Below the pieces are notes generated by a model. The model had not been told where the DNA came from. It saw only the letters and a program-made list of their open reading frames with translations, and did no database searches. Below, one piece after another: positions 1 through 7,694 of a DNA stretch of 17,936 nucleotides. Position 1 is the stretch's first letter. Each line of letters starts with the position of its first letter. Source of the stretch: Bacteroidota bacterium (lineage in GTDB: Bacteria > Bacteroidota > Rhodothermia > Rhodothermales > Bin80); the NCBI GenBank assembly GCA_026702635.1, contig JAPPBZ010000180.1:1-17936 (forward strand), given 5' to 3'. The translations under genes were made by a program, and so were the position numbers.

Positions 1-605
1 TACCCAAATCCCCCGAAACTTACCACCTCATCGGAGATGCTGAGCTTCGGTCCATGAAGCCAGGGGCATGGGTCTTGAATACTGCGAGGGGGAACGTGAT
101 TGACAACCAGGCGCTCAAACGAGCCCTGAAGATCGGAAAGATTGATGCTACGGTTCTTGATGTATGGGAAAATGAACCCGTTCCTGATCTCGAATTACTG
201 CAAAGGGTAACGCTGGCTACTCCGCATATTGCCGGCCACTCCGTAGATGGAAAACTGCAGGGAACCATTATGCTCTATAAGGCAGTCACCCAGCATTTTC
301 AGGTTCAGGGAACCTGGGATTACGAACAGTTGCTGCAGGAAAATTTACCGGACCCTCTTTCACTCGACCTGGAACCTGAGTCCAGTTGGCTGGGTGCACT
401 CGCGCAGCGGTTATATGACATCGATGCAGACGATACGCGCATGCGGAAAATCCTGCACGTACCCCAGGACCACATTGCGGAAACGTTCCGCCAACTCCGC
501 CGCGATTACCCCCCACGGCGCACCTTCGACAAGCATACCATTACTGAAATCCCGCCACCGTATGCGCAGGCGGTGCGCGATGGCCTTCGTGTTAGCTATC
601 TATAG
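1..605 (+). CDS. pdxB: Erythronate-4-phosphate dehydrogenase (PdxB), 5'-truncated
   Basis: The reading frame is already open at base 3 and runs to a TAG, so only the C-terminal ~200 residues are present. PdxB oxidises 4-phospho-D-erythronate to 2-oxo-3-hydroxy-4-phosphobutanoate, the second step of DXP-dependent pyridoxal phosphate synthesis in the cytoplasm. The visible part holds the second half of the D-2-hydroxyacid dehydrogenase catalytic/NAD core: KPGAWVLNTARG, with the substrate-binding Arg; LDVWENEP, with the catalytic-dyad Glu; and TPHIAGHSVDGKLQGT, with the catalytic His. What separates it from SerA is the tail after this core. It lacks an ACT domain and carries a PdxB-like dimerisation segment (LYDIDADDTRMRK, then FRQLRRDYPPRRTF). 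The pathway partner pdxJ lies 0.9 kb away, which supports the call. The stop overlaps the end of the convergent era gene by 10 bases, leaving no room for a terminator. SerA or another family member is the less likely alternative. Confidence 0.9.
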   Translation, partial: PKSPETYHLIGDAELRSMKPGAWVLNTARGNVIDNQALKRALKIGKIDATVLDVWENEPVPDLELLQRVTLATPHIAGHSVDGKLQGTIMLYKAVTQHFQVQGTWDYEQLLQENLPDPLSLDLEPESSWLGALAQRLYDIDADDTRMRKILHVPQDHIAETFRQLRRDYPPRRTFDKHTITEIPPPYAQAVRDGLRVSYL

Positions 606-1477
606 CCGAAAGACCGCAATAATTGGCCTTGATTGCGCCAGTCCTTTCGGACACGGACAAAGAGCTTCAGGTATACCTCCCGCGCTAAAAACTGCTCGAT
701 ATCCTGGCGTGCCTTGATCCCGATTGCCTTGAGTGCATGGGCTTTTGCGCCAATGAGAATCCTCTTTTGACTCGGGCGTTCTACGATGATATCTGCTTCA
801 ATCAGGTCCTTCGCCTGGTCACGCTCCACGAAGTTGGAAATGACTACGGTAGACGCATACGGAATCTCCTGGCGGAATTGTTCAAAAACCTTCTCTCGGA
901 TGATCTCCGCGACAAAAAACCGTTCGGGATGCTCGCTGATCATTTCGGCCGGATAAAGAGCCGGACCTGACGGGAGGCAGTTGCGGATCTCCCCCATGAG
1001 AGCATCAAGGTTGGTTTCCTTCAGCGCACTGATCGGGACGATTGTCTTAAACGAGTGCAGATTGGTGTATGCATCAACTAGGGGGAGCAGCTGATCCTGT
1101 TTCACCAGATCTGTTTTATTCAGTGCCAGGATGGCTGGTCGGTCTATGATCGTCTTCAACCCCCGCAAATCCGGCTCATCCGCACGGGCATCTACTATAA
1201 AGATGATCAGATCTGCATCCGCTACCGAATCACGCACTTTCCGCATCATTGCCTGATCAAGGCTGGTATTGGGGCGCATGATCCCTGGGGTATCCAAGAA
1301 AATGATTTGGGTGCTCTCTTCTGTCAGGATTCCCAGTACCCGGTGGCGAGTCGTTTGCGCTTTGGGAGTAACAATGGAGAGTTTCTGCCCCATGAGGGCA
1401 TTCAACAGCGTACTTTTGCCGACATTAGGCTTCCCAATCAGGGCAACGTAGCCATTCTTGAAGTTTTCAGGATGCAT
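596..1477 (-). CDS. era: GTPase Era (30S ribosome assembly)
   Basis: This 293-residue protein has the usual length for Era, a membrane-associated GTPase that binds the 3' end of 16S rRNA during 30S maturation. The G motifs are all visible: G1 GKPNVGKST (15-23), the G2 threonines at 42-43, G3 DTPG (62-65), G4 NKTD (120-123) and G5 SALK (150-153). A C-terminal KH domain follows, with a VERPSQK-type strand near residues 230-238. The KH loop is unusual: the expected GxxG reads GAKA (IGAKAHALKAIG), so the last glycine is alanine, and the residue after SQK is Arg rather than the usual Gly. The ATG lies inside the end of pdxJ (11-base overlap) and is preceded by an SD-like AAGGGG, so the two genes are very likely cotranscribed and translationally coupled. 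E. coli also keeps era and pdxJ in one operon. Confidence 0.97.
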   Translation of the reverse strand: MHPENFKNGYVALIGKPNVGKSTLLNALMGQKLSIVTPKAQTTRHRVLGILTEESTQIIFLDTPGIMRPNTSLDQAMMRKVRDSVADADLIIFIVDARADEPDLRGLKTIIDRPAILALNKTDLVKQDQLLPLVDAYTNLHSFKTIVPISALKETNLDALMGEIRNCLPSGPALYPAEMISEHPERFFVAEIIREKVFEQFRQEIPYASTVVISNFVERDQAKDLIEADIIVERPSQKRILIGAKAHALKAIGIKARQDIEQFLAREVYLKLFVRVRKDWRNQGQLLRSFGYR

Positions 1478-2201
1478 CCTGCCCCTTGACCAGCCGAGCC
1501 ATTTCCGTCACGGCTACCCCAAGTCCTGTAAAAATTGACCGAGCAATGACGGAAAAGCCGATGGATACTTCACGGACATGCGGCACCGAGCGTGAAAACA
1601 GGCGGTAATTCTCATAGTCTAGGCCATGGCCCGCGTGGACGATGAGCCCACATTCATGCGCAAATTCTGCCGCCTTCGCAATGCGGCTCGCTTCATGTAA
1701 TTGATCCGCACCTGCCGGTGCATTGGCGAAATCACCCGTATGCAGCTCAATCGTGGAGGCGCCCGTGTCTCGTACAACCCGAATCTGATCTACGTCAGGA
1801 TCAACAAACAACGCAACCTCTCCAATTCCCGCTTTCTTTAGGCGATCCACGGTAACCGTCAGATCAGCCTGACGACGGATCACATCCAGTCCCCCCTCCG
1901 TGGTGATTTCTTCGCGGCGCTCGGGTACAAGTGTAGCCAATTCTGGACATGTCCTACAGCAGATCTCAACGATCTCTTCGTTTGTTGAAAGCTCGAAATC
2001 CAGCTTCCCCCGTACAGCCTGTTTAAGCCGGGCCACATCATGATCATTGATGTGTCGACGATCTTCCCTCAGATGAAAGACAATCCCGTCTGCACCGGAC
2101 GCTTCGCACAGACATGCTGCCTCCACAGGATCTGGGAACGTCTCACGGCGAGCATTGCGCAGCGTTGCAACGTGATCAATATTGATGAGTAGATTTGGCA
2201 A
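1467..2201 (-). CDS. pdxJ: Pyridoxine 5'-phosphate synthase (PdxJ)
   Basis: PdxJ condenses 1-deoxy-D-xylulose 5-phosphate with 3-amino-2-oxopropyl phosphate to give pyridoxine 5'-phosphate, the ring-closing step of DXP-dependent vitamin B6 synthesis. The 244 residues match a full-length TIM-barrel PdxJ. Family signatures are NIDHVATLRNAR near the N-terminus, HLREDRRHI (43-51), LVPERREEITTEGGLDV (91-107), ELHTGDFA (152-159) and HAGHGLDYEN (189-198). Family active-site residues are present at H43, E70 and H192. The start codon must be TTG: in frame upstream there are only a few codons before a TAG, with no ATG or GTG. No clear Shine-Dalgarno precedes it. It is the first gene of a pdxJ-era unit and is divergent from the gene at 2404. 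Confidence 0.97.
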   Translation of the reverse strand: MPNLLINIDHVATLRNARRETFPDPVEAACLCEASGADGIVFHLREDRRHINDHDVARLKQAVRGKLDFELSTNEEIVEICCRTCPELATLVPERREEITTEGGLDVIRRQADLTVTVDRLKKAGIGEVALFVDPDVDQIRVVRDTGASTIELHTGDFANAPAGADQLHEASRIAKAAEFAHECGLIVHAGHGLDYENYRLFSRSVPHVREVSIGFSVIARSIFTGLGVAVTEMARLVKGQDAS

Positions 2202-2403
2202 TGATCTGTCAGGCTATTAACTTATATTAAAACAAAGAGGGCGCATGATGGTTATCCTCCGTTTCCCGATTGCTGGTTGATGTTACTCGCAAAGCACACA
2301 ACTCAACTAAATGCACAGCGGGGAGTTACACGCGGTTTGCTGTGACTGCCTCGTTTCATAGCTTCGTATTAAATTAGTATTATTAAACAGCTACCCTGTG
2401 ATA
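2202..2403. promoter_or_regulatory. Divergent intergenic region between pdxJ and the membrane-protein gene
   Basis: This AT-rich stretch separates two divergent genes and should hold promoters for both. The plus-strand promoter is annotated separately. For pdxJ I find no convincing TTTG/TAnnTTTG pair on the minus strand; the AT-rich run at 2214-2232 just upstream of the TTG start could be a melting region, but I cannot place boxes. No RNA gene or ORF is supported here. Confidence 0.5.
2336..2366 (+). promoter_or_regulatory. Bacteroidota-type promoter for the 2404 gene
   Basis: A TTTG -33 box at 2336-2339 is followed after 19 bases by TAGCTTCG at 2359-2366, which matches the Bacteroidota -7 consensus TAnnTTTG at all but one of the fixed positions. 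Transcription would start near 2373, giving a leader of about 30 bases before the ATG at 2404. The boxes and spacing are visible; use in vivo is inferred. Confidence 0.5.
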
Positions 2404-2859
2404 ATGGTCAATCACAACGTTAAGATTGCTATACAGGCCTTAATGGCCATTCTAATCGTGGTTCTAGGGATCTGGCTATATCGCTCAATTACAGAACCAT
2501 GGGAGGCAATTGAGCGCGAACAGGCTCTGACCGAATTGACACGTCAGCAGATGATTCACATCCGAACGGGTTTGACACACTATGAGCGCGGAGAAGATCG
2601 TTTCCCGTCATCCCTGGATTCGCTCGTTCTATGGCTCCATTCGGACTCCCTGACTTCCGCTGATATTCTAAATGTTTTCGATTCGGAAATCGTGCTGGAC
2701 TCTCTAATCTACTCACCCCGTACCGGAAGTGCTTTTGAGTACGCCCTCAATGACACTGGAAGGGTTGCCATCTATCTACTCCAAGATCCGGATTCCGATG
2801 ATTACATTGGATCGGATATCCCAGACATAACTCTGTTGAACGCTGCCAGCTGGGAATAG
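2404..2859 (+). CDS. Small single-pass membrane protein with pilin-like outer domain, function unknown
   Basis: I do not recognise this gene as a named family. The ~151-residue product has one strong hydrophobic segment at residues 8-26 (IAIQALMAILIVVLGIWLY) after a short positively charged N-terminus, so it is probably anchored in the inner membrane with the rest outside the cytoplasm. The outer part starts with a helical stretch (EREQALTELTRQQM) and continues IRTGLTHYERGEDRFPSSLDSL. That pattern, a long N-terminal helix followed by 'G-x-FP-x-SLD-L', recalls type II secretion pseudopilins, although the prepilin peptidase G/F-T-L-x-E motif is missing. The C-terminus is acidic (DPDSDDYIGSD), as calcium-binding pseudopilins can be. 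GTG at 2398 is an alternative start two codons upstream. It follows a good promoter and is followed by two hairpins, so it may be its own transcript or the leader gene of the downstream operon. Confidence 0.7.
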   Translation: MVNHNVKIAIQALMAILIVVLGIWLYRSITEPWEAIEREQALTELTRQQMIHIRTGLTHYERGEDRFPSSLDSLVLWLHSDSLTSADILNVFDSEIVLDSLIYSPRTGSAFEYALNDTGRVAIYLLQDPDSDDYIGSDIPDITLLNAASWE

Positions 2860-2869
2860 GCCCCGCTGC

Positions 2870-2888
2870 AGAAGGTTCATTTCCTTCT
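2870..2888 (+). terminator. First of two tandem hairpins after the membrane-protein gene
   Basis: AGAAGG (2870-2875) and CCTTCT (2883-2888) form a six-pair stem with a 7-base loop, starting 11 bases after the stop codon at 2859. The 3' arm is pyrimidine-rich but there is no clean T-run. It may be part of a composite terminator with the next hairpin; on its own it is weak. Confidence 0.3.
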
Positions 2889-2891
2889 TAT

Positions 2892-2930
2892 CTTAAACGT
2901 CCCTGATAAAATAAATCGGGGACGTTTAAG
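2892..2930. terminator. Strong 15-bp hairpin, probable terminator or mRNA processing/stability element
   Basis: The arms are CTTAAACGTCCCTGA (2892-2906) and TCGGGGACGTTTAAG (2916-2930). Fourteen pairs are Watson-Crick and one is G-U, around an AT-only 9-base loop. There is no T-tract after the stem, so it is not a textbook intrinsic terminator, although the outer part of each arm is AT-rich. It ends 18 bases before the ATG of the secreted-protein gene, so it could also attenuate, stabilise or punctuate a longer transcript. Confidence 0.55.
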
Positions 2931-2948
2931 TGCTTGCCGCTTGAAAGC

Positions 2949-4580
2949 ATGCTCCGATGTATGTGTGCCTTGCTGTCGCTTGTCTGGATTCTTCCCCAGG
3001 TAGACGGGTACTGTGTGCAGGAACGTGATACATGGTTTCCAGCCACCTATGAGCCTGGAACAACCATCAATCTGTTCACTCAGTGGAATGGAGTTCCTTT
3101 GAGTGAAGGATTTGTAGTCTCACTGCCTACGGAGTGGGAATTGGCAACCGCAACTGCTGTTCGCCAAGCCTACCGCTACGTAGAGCTTGATGCAGTAGAG
3201 CTTTCGGGAGGACGAATCCGATTGTTCTCCACCGAACCGATGCGCGGGACCTATGACCTTGTACTGCAGGTACTCACGGACCGAAGCAGCGTGTCCCAGA
3301 ATTACAGAATCTCCGTAGCTTCCGCTGTAAAGATCGGCACACGCTATGTGGAAAACGAAGGCACGGTGCGTCGTGGTGAACTGCGCCCCCTACTTGGCAG
3401 TGAATCTGGATCTACCTTGGCTCTGGAGAAAAACGTGACCCCTTTGCATATTCAGCCACAATGGTTGGAAATGCTTCATGACAGTCATACTCTGGAGTTA
3501 TGGATACGGACTGCCACATTAAATGCCGTCGTACTATCCGCATGGGACGGCTCAGAGATGAATCTCTATCCCATAGAGCTTGTGATCGACTCTAGGGGGC
3601 GGATGCGATACTATCGTAATACGGCCGGACATCACGTCACCCTGGCCACTGAATCTCCCGTGGCTGATGGCACTTGGCATCATGTTGCATTGGCCCATGA
3701 TGCTGAAACCCACTGGACAAAGCTTTTTCTGGACGGCCAGATCGCCGACTCGCTTTTTGATCCCACTGGCACTCACTTGGGCGGAACACAGCCGCTCGCT
3801 CTGGGTGGACATGTCCGTTCGGAAGAGAGCCGCTTTGTGGGTGAGATAGACGATCTGTCCGTATGGCCCCTGGCTCGCACAGAAACCCAGATCCGTTCCA
3901 CGATGCAACAAACACCGGCTGCGGAAGGAGCGCTCATGCTTGACTTTGAATCTGCCAGAAGCTTTCGCTACTTTGCTGAGCGGGATGCGATCACGTATCG
4001 CGCTCAGGGCGGTCCTATCTTTGACCCTCCCATTCGCGGGTTCAGCGGAATCGTTTTCGATCAAGGGGTCATGCTCACTTGGGAAAATGAAGATCCAAGT
4101 TCAGAAGCATTTCTGGTCGAGCGCTCCGAAGATGGCATCATGTTCGAAGAACTGGCTCGCATCAACCGCTCCTTTGAGGGAACGCATTGGTCTTATACCG
4201 ATCTGAGGGCCCCGGACCGTGTCGTTTTCTACCGACTGGCTCAAGAGGTCCGGGGGCACACGCCTCGGGTTGTCGGAACCATTAAACTTGGGCTAGGTGC
4301 AGAAGTCACCCCTTCCGCGATTGAGATTCTGGGAAACTATCCCAATCCATTCAACCCCCGAACCTCCATCACCTATGAAGTGCGAGAATCACAGCATCTG
4401 CGACTCTCAATTATCAATCTTTCTGGGCATGTCGTTACGGTTCTGGTTGATCGACATCATGAGGTTGGTGAGTTTGAGGCGGTCTGGGATGGAGTTGAGC
4501 TGCCGAGCGGAACCTATTTTGTGCGTCTCCAGGGGCTGGACGGAGCGGTACACACGCGACAAATTTTATTAACTAAATAG
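2949..4580 (+). CDS. Secreted LamG-domain protein with T9SS type A sorting domain
   Basis: A 543-residue exported protein. The N-terminus (MLRCMCALLSLVWILPQVDG) is a signal peptide for Sec export. Residues ~155-325 form a LamG/concanavalin A-like lectin domain, shown by LELWIRT, the run DGTWHHVALAHD, KLFLDGQIADS and the closing GEIDDLSVWPLART. Such domains usually bind carbohydrate or protein ligands. Residues ~360-445 look like a fibronectin type III-like strand domain (VMLTWENEDPSSEAFLVERS). The last ~87 residues are a type IX sorting domain (NYPNPFNPRTSITYEV ... LPSGTYFVRLQ), so the protein should cross the outer membrane by T9SS and be released or attached to the surface. I chose ATG 2949 because it gives a normal signal peptide; TTG at 2934, three bases after the hairpin, is in frame too. 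No enzyme domain is visible, so adhesion or a structural role is a guess. Its TAG overlaps by one base a possible GTG start of the next gene. Confidence 0.88.
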   Translation: MLRCMCALLSLVWILPQVDGYCVQERDTWFPATYEPGTTINLFTQWNGVPLSEGFVVSLPTEWELATATAVRQAYRYVELDAVELSGGRIRLFSTEPMRGTYDLVLQVLTDRSSVSQNYRISVASAVKIGTRYVENEGTVRRGELRPLLGSESGSTLALEKNVTPLHIQPQWLEMLHDSHTLELWIRTATLNAVVLSAWDGSEMNLYPIELVIDSRGRMRYYRNTAGHHVTLATESPVADGTWHHVALAHDAETHWTKLFLDGQIADSLFDPTGTHLGGTQPLALGGHVRSEESRFVGEIDDLSVWPLARTETQIRSTMQQTPAAEGALMLDFESARSFRYFAERDAITYRAQGGPIFDPPIRGFSGIVFDQGVMLTWENEDPSSEAFLVERSEDGIMFEELARINRSFEGTHWSYTDLRAPDRVVFYRLAQEVRGHTPRVVGTIKLGLGAEVTPSAIEILGNYPNPFNPRTSITYEVRESQHLRLSIINLSGHVVTVLVDRHHEVGEFEAVWDGVELPSGTYFVRLQGLDGAVHTRQILLTK

Positions 4581-4585
4581 TGACG

Positions 4586-5269
4586 ATGCGACTCACCTAC
4601 TTCGGGCACTCGGTAGTGCAGATAAAAACCGGCGGCGCGACCCTGCTCTTTGATCCGTTCATTACCGGGAACCCCTTGGCAGAAGCGGTGACCACCGCCG
4701 ATGTTCTATCGGCGGATGCCATTATTCTGACGCACGCACATGGGGATCACTGGGGAGACACCATGGAGATCGCAAAACGATGTGATGCACTGGTTGTCGC
4801 GAACCATGAAATCACCGAGTACGTCAAAAAAAATGGACACGCGAAGGTGCAACCCTTGAATACCGGTGGGTCATTCAGGTTTGAATGGGGAGTCTTAACC
4901 CAGACGCACGCGCGACATTCCTCCTCCTTTCCGGACGGAACCTACGGCGGGAACCCGAACGGATACATTCTTCACGCAGAAGACCTTTATATCTACAATG
5001 CAGGAGATACATCTCCCTTCCAGGAAATGACCTGGATTGGCAGTCAACAAGCAATAGACCTCGCCCTGCTTCCCATCGGTGATGTATTTACTATGGGGAT
5101 CACTGGCGCGACGCAAGCAGCGCGTTTAATTGAACCCAAACTCACCATCCCCATCCATTTTGATACATTCCCGCAAATCAAAGCAGATACAGAGAAGTGG
5201 CAGGAACTCATGAACAAGATCGGACGCGACACTCGGGTATTAAAGCCGGGTGAATCGCTTGATCTTTGA
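4586..5269 (+). CDS. UPF0173-family metal-dependent hydrolase (metallo-beta-lactamase fold)
   Basis: The 227-residue product is full length for the UPF0173/YtkL family of metallo-beta-lactamase-fold hydrolases, whose natural substrate is not firmly established. It begins MRLTYFGHS, as family members do, and carries the metal-binding HAHGDH motif (50-55), further ligand candidates H111 (THARHS) and D141 (NAGDTS), and a C-terminal H191 in IPIHFDTFP. FDPFITGNP near residue 22 is also a family hallmark. ATG 4586 fits the family N-terminus; GTG 4580, overlapping the previous TAG, would add two residues. It opens a tight run of four plus-strand genes. A cytoplasmic housekeeping hydrolase is expected; no specific reaction can be read from the sequence. 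Confidence 0.92.
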   Translation: MRLTYFGHSVVQIKTGGATLLFDPFITGNPLAEAVTTADVLSADAIILTHAHGDHWGDTMEIAKRCDALVVANHEITEYVKKNGHAKVQPLNTGGSFRFEWGVLTQTHARHSSSFPDGTYGGNPNGYILHAEDLYIYNAGDTSPFQEMTWIGSQQAIDLALLPIGDVFTMGITGATQAARLIEPKLTIPIHFDTFPQIKADTEKWQELMNKIGRDTRVLKPGESLDL

Positions 5270-5280
5270 TCCGGGAGTGA

Positions 5281-6996
5281 ATGCAGGAAGCGGTCCCAAG
5301 GGCGGAGCAGGTGCAGCGACATGATTTGCAAGCACTATTCCAAACCAGCCAAGTGCTGACCAGTTCTCTGGAACTCTATTCGGTGCTGAGCAACCTGCTT
5401 TTGACCGCTATGGGAAAGCTCTTGGTTCCCCGAGGTATCGCACTTCTGTACGATCCCGAGAAACAAAACTGGCGTGTGATTGTCGTCAAGGGGATCCCTG
5501 CCGTTGAAGAGGAATCCCGCCTTGAGTTACCGCCATTGATCTCGGAAACTCTGATTGCGGGCGAGGAGTTGCCAACACTGCTTAATTCTCTCGGAATTCG
5601 GCTGCTCCTGCCCGTGCGAGATGATCAATCCGATATCGGTGCCATTGCACTTGGCAGTAAGATTACGGGAGCATCCTTTCAGGAAGAGGAACTCCAGTTT
5701 GTGCAATCACTGGTCAATATGGCCTCAACGGCCGTTCGTAATTCGCTGATCCTGGAAAAATTACGCAGGACTAATCTGGATTTGGACAGTACCGTGCAGC
5801 AGCTCAATACTCTCTTCGAGTTGTCGAAAGAGTTCAATGCGACGGTTGATCGTTCGCATGTACTGAAAATTTTCTCGTTCGCTCTCATGGGACATATGGT
5901 GGTACATGGCCACCTGTTTTACCTGAGACGACCGGACGGCACCTTCAAGCTTGTATCTGGAAAACAGATCACGACGAAGGACCTTGCTACGGAGTTTTTG
6001 GACGACATTCAGGATCTGGTCCGCGCAGAACCGGGAGATCACCTGGACCAAAGTGGAATCGCCATTGCACTGCCCATCCGGCAACAGGGAGCTGTCCACG
6101 GCGTCCTTTGCCTCGGAGCGAAGATGAACGACTCCCCCTATGACCGCAAGGATGTCGAATTCCTCTATGCCCTCGGCAGTCTGGCAGTCACCTCAATCCA
6201 GAATGTTGAGTTGATTGAGGAGCGGATCGCCAAACAGCAACTGGAGGAGGAGCTTCGAATGGCTCGTACGATCCAACGCCGCCTTCTGCCTGACAAAATT
6301 CCTCAGGTACCCGGGATTGAGATTTCTACCCTTGCGCTATCCAGCCGTGAAGTCGGGGGAGATTATTTTGATGTAGCCCCCCTGAACAAGAACCGGACCC
6401 TCTTCATGATTGCGGATGTGACCGGCAAAGGCGTACCCGCAGCGCTCCTGATGTCCAGTATTCATGCGTGCACGCATGTGATGTTGCCGATGGACCTGAC
6501 GCTTGAGGAAGCCATTGAGCACACCAATCGCATGCTGTACGAAAACACGGACCCGGATAAATTCATCACTGCTTTTGCAGCGATGTATTATCCAGACAGA
6601 TCGCTTGCATTTGTGAATGCCGGGCATGAACCCCCCTTATTGATCCGAGCGAATGGGCAGGTCGAACGCCTCTCGGATGGAGGTCCGCTTCTTGGCATCG
6701 TCCCGAATATACCCTACGAAGCGGGTTATATTACCCTCGCACCGGGAGACACGATCGTCATGTATACTGATGGAGTAACGGAAGCCATGGGAGAAGCCAT
6801 GGATGAATATACTGAGAAGCGTCTACTGGACTTGGCTTTGGCCAACCGTAGCTGCTCTGCAGATGCCCTTACGAAGTTAATTCAAAGTGACATCCAACAA
6901 TTCACCGGCCCCGTTGAAATGCTCAGCGATGATCGTACCCTGATTGTTATCAAAGTGACCGATCAAACTCAGCAGCCAGGGGTATCACACGGATAA
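5281..6996 (+). CDS. GAF-GAF-PP2C serine phosphatase (RsbU/SpoIIE-like)
   Basis: A 571-residue cytoplasmic signalling phosphatase. Residues ~28-158 and ~178-312 are two GAF domains for ligand or redox sensing, joined by a coiled coil (LRRTNLDLDSTVQQLNTL). A second helical linker (IEERIAKQQLEEELRMARTIQRRLLP) leads to a PP2C/SpoIIE domain at ~340-561. Its motifs are REVGGDYFD (356-364), IADVTGKGVPAALLMS (377-392), NAGHEPPLL (446-454), MYTDGVTEA (494-502) and LSDDRTLIVI (548-557), with the metal-binding Asp residues intact. In this family the enzyme dephosphorylates a STAS anti-anti-sigma protein, freeing it to bind an anti-sigma kinase. GGGAG lies just upstream of the ATG, one of the better SD sites here. 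No RsbW-type kinase or sigma factor is adjacent; a STAS gene occurs 4.8 kb downstream. The substrate is therefore unproven. Confidence 0.94.
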   Translation: MQEAVPRAEQVQRHDLQALFQTSQVLTSSLELYSVLSNLLLTAMGKLLVPRGIALLYDPEKQNWRVIVVKGIPAVEEESRLELPPLISETLIAGEELPTLLNSLGIRLLLPVRDDQSDIGAIALGSKITGASFQEEELQFVQSLVNMASTAVRNSLILEKLRRTNLDLDSTVQQLNTLFELSKEFNATVDRSHVLKIFSFALMGHMVVHGHLFYLRRPDGTFKLVSGKQITTKDLATEFLDDIQDLVRAEPGDHLDQSGIAIALPIRQQGAVHGVLCLGAKMNDSPYDRKDVEFLYALGSLAVTSIQNVELIEERIAKQQLEEELRMARTIQRRLLPDKIPQVPGIEISTLALSSREVGGDYFDVAPLNKNRTLFMIADVTGKGVPAALLMSSIHACTHVMLPMDLTLEEAIEHTNRMLYENTDPDKFITAFAAMYYPDRSLAFVNAGHEPPLLIRANGQVERLSDGGPLLGIVPNIPYEAGYITLAPGDTIVMYTDGVTEAMGEAMDEYTEKRLLDLALANRSCSADALTKLIQSDIQQFTGPVEMLSDDRTLIVIKVTDQTQQPGVSHG

Positions 6997-7010
6997 GAAA
7001 TTTTGGTCCA

Positions 7011-7685
7011 ATGAAATTCTTTATTGACACTGCAGATCTAGCCGAAATTCAGGAGGCTGGAGAAATGGGAGTCCTGGATGGGGTGACCACGAACCCCTCC
7101 CTCATGAAAATAGCGGCGGAACGCGAGGGGAAGCCCCTGGATTTTCATGAGCACATTGCAAAAATTTGCGATATGGTCCCGGGAGATGTTTCCGCTGAGG
7201 TCACTGCTGTTGATTTTGACGGGATCATGGAACAGGGCCGGACGCTTGCGGCAATCCGTGACAATGTAGTTGTCAAGGTTCCCCTGATCCTGGATGGGAT
7301 CAAAGCTATCAATGCACTTGCACAGGAGGGAATCCGGTCCAACTGCACTCTCTGCTTTTCTCCGACCCAGGCACTATTGGCCGCAAAAGCAGGTGCCGCA
7401 TACATCAGTCCTTTCCTTGGGCGCCTGGATGACATTTCCTCCGACGGCATGACCCTCTTGCAGGAAATCATTGAGATCTATGACAATTTCGGGTATACCA
7501 CTGAAGTGCTTGCTGCTTCGATCCGCCATCCGATGCATGTCGTGCAATCTGCACTCCTGGGCGCCCATGTAGCGACCATGCCGCTTGGCGTGATCAAAAA
7601 ACTCCTTGTGCACCCACTCACCGATATTGGCCTTGCCAAGTTCATGAATGACTGGGAGACTTTCAAGCAGCACCAGTCCGGCTGA
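7011..7685 (+). CDS. tal: Small-type transaldolase (TalC/MipB, fructose-6-phosphate aldolase family)
   Basis: This 224-residue protein has the length of the small single-domain transaldolases rather than the ~320-residue TalB type. It would transfer a dihydroxyacetone unit between sugar phosphates in the non-oxidative pentose phosphate pathway. Family signatures are MKFFIDTADLAEI at the start, GVTTNPSL (24-31), the Schiff-base lysine K89 in VVVKVPL, then CTLCFSPTQALLAAKAGA, SPFLGRLDD, and AASIRHPMHV near residue 167. The phenylalanine in SPF, where E. coli fructose-6-phosphate aldolase has Tyr, favours true transaldolase activity over aldolase. It starts 14 bases after the phosphatase gene with no evident SD and ends 9 bases before the next gene, so it is probably cotranscribed. 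Confidence 0.94.
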   Translation: MKFFIDTADLAEIQEAGEMGVLDGVTTNPSLMKIAAEREGKPLDFHEHIAKICDMVPGDVSAEVTAVDFDGIMEQGRTLAAIRDNVVVKVPLILDGIKAINALAQEGIRSNCTLCFSPTQALLAAKAGAAYISPFLGRLDDISSDGMTLLQEIIEIYDNFGYTTEVLAASIRHPMHVVQSALLGAHVATMPLGVIKKLLVHPLTDIGLAKFMNDWETFKQHQSG

Positions 7686-7694
7686 GCCTCACGT

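Noticed and set aside
1..605. Identification as SerA-type phosphoglycerate dehydrogenase
   Set aside because: There is no ACT domain, and the C-terminal segment resembles the PdxB dimerisation domain; nearby pdxJ supports PdxB.
7011..7685. Identification as a true fructose-6-phosphate aldolase
   Set aside because: Phe in SPFLGRLDD replaces the Tyr seen in that aldolase, which points to transaldolase activity.
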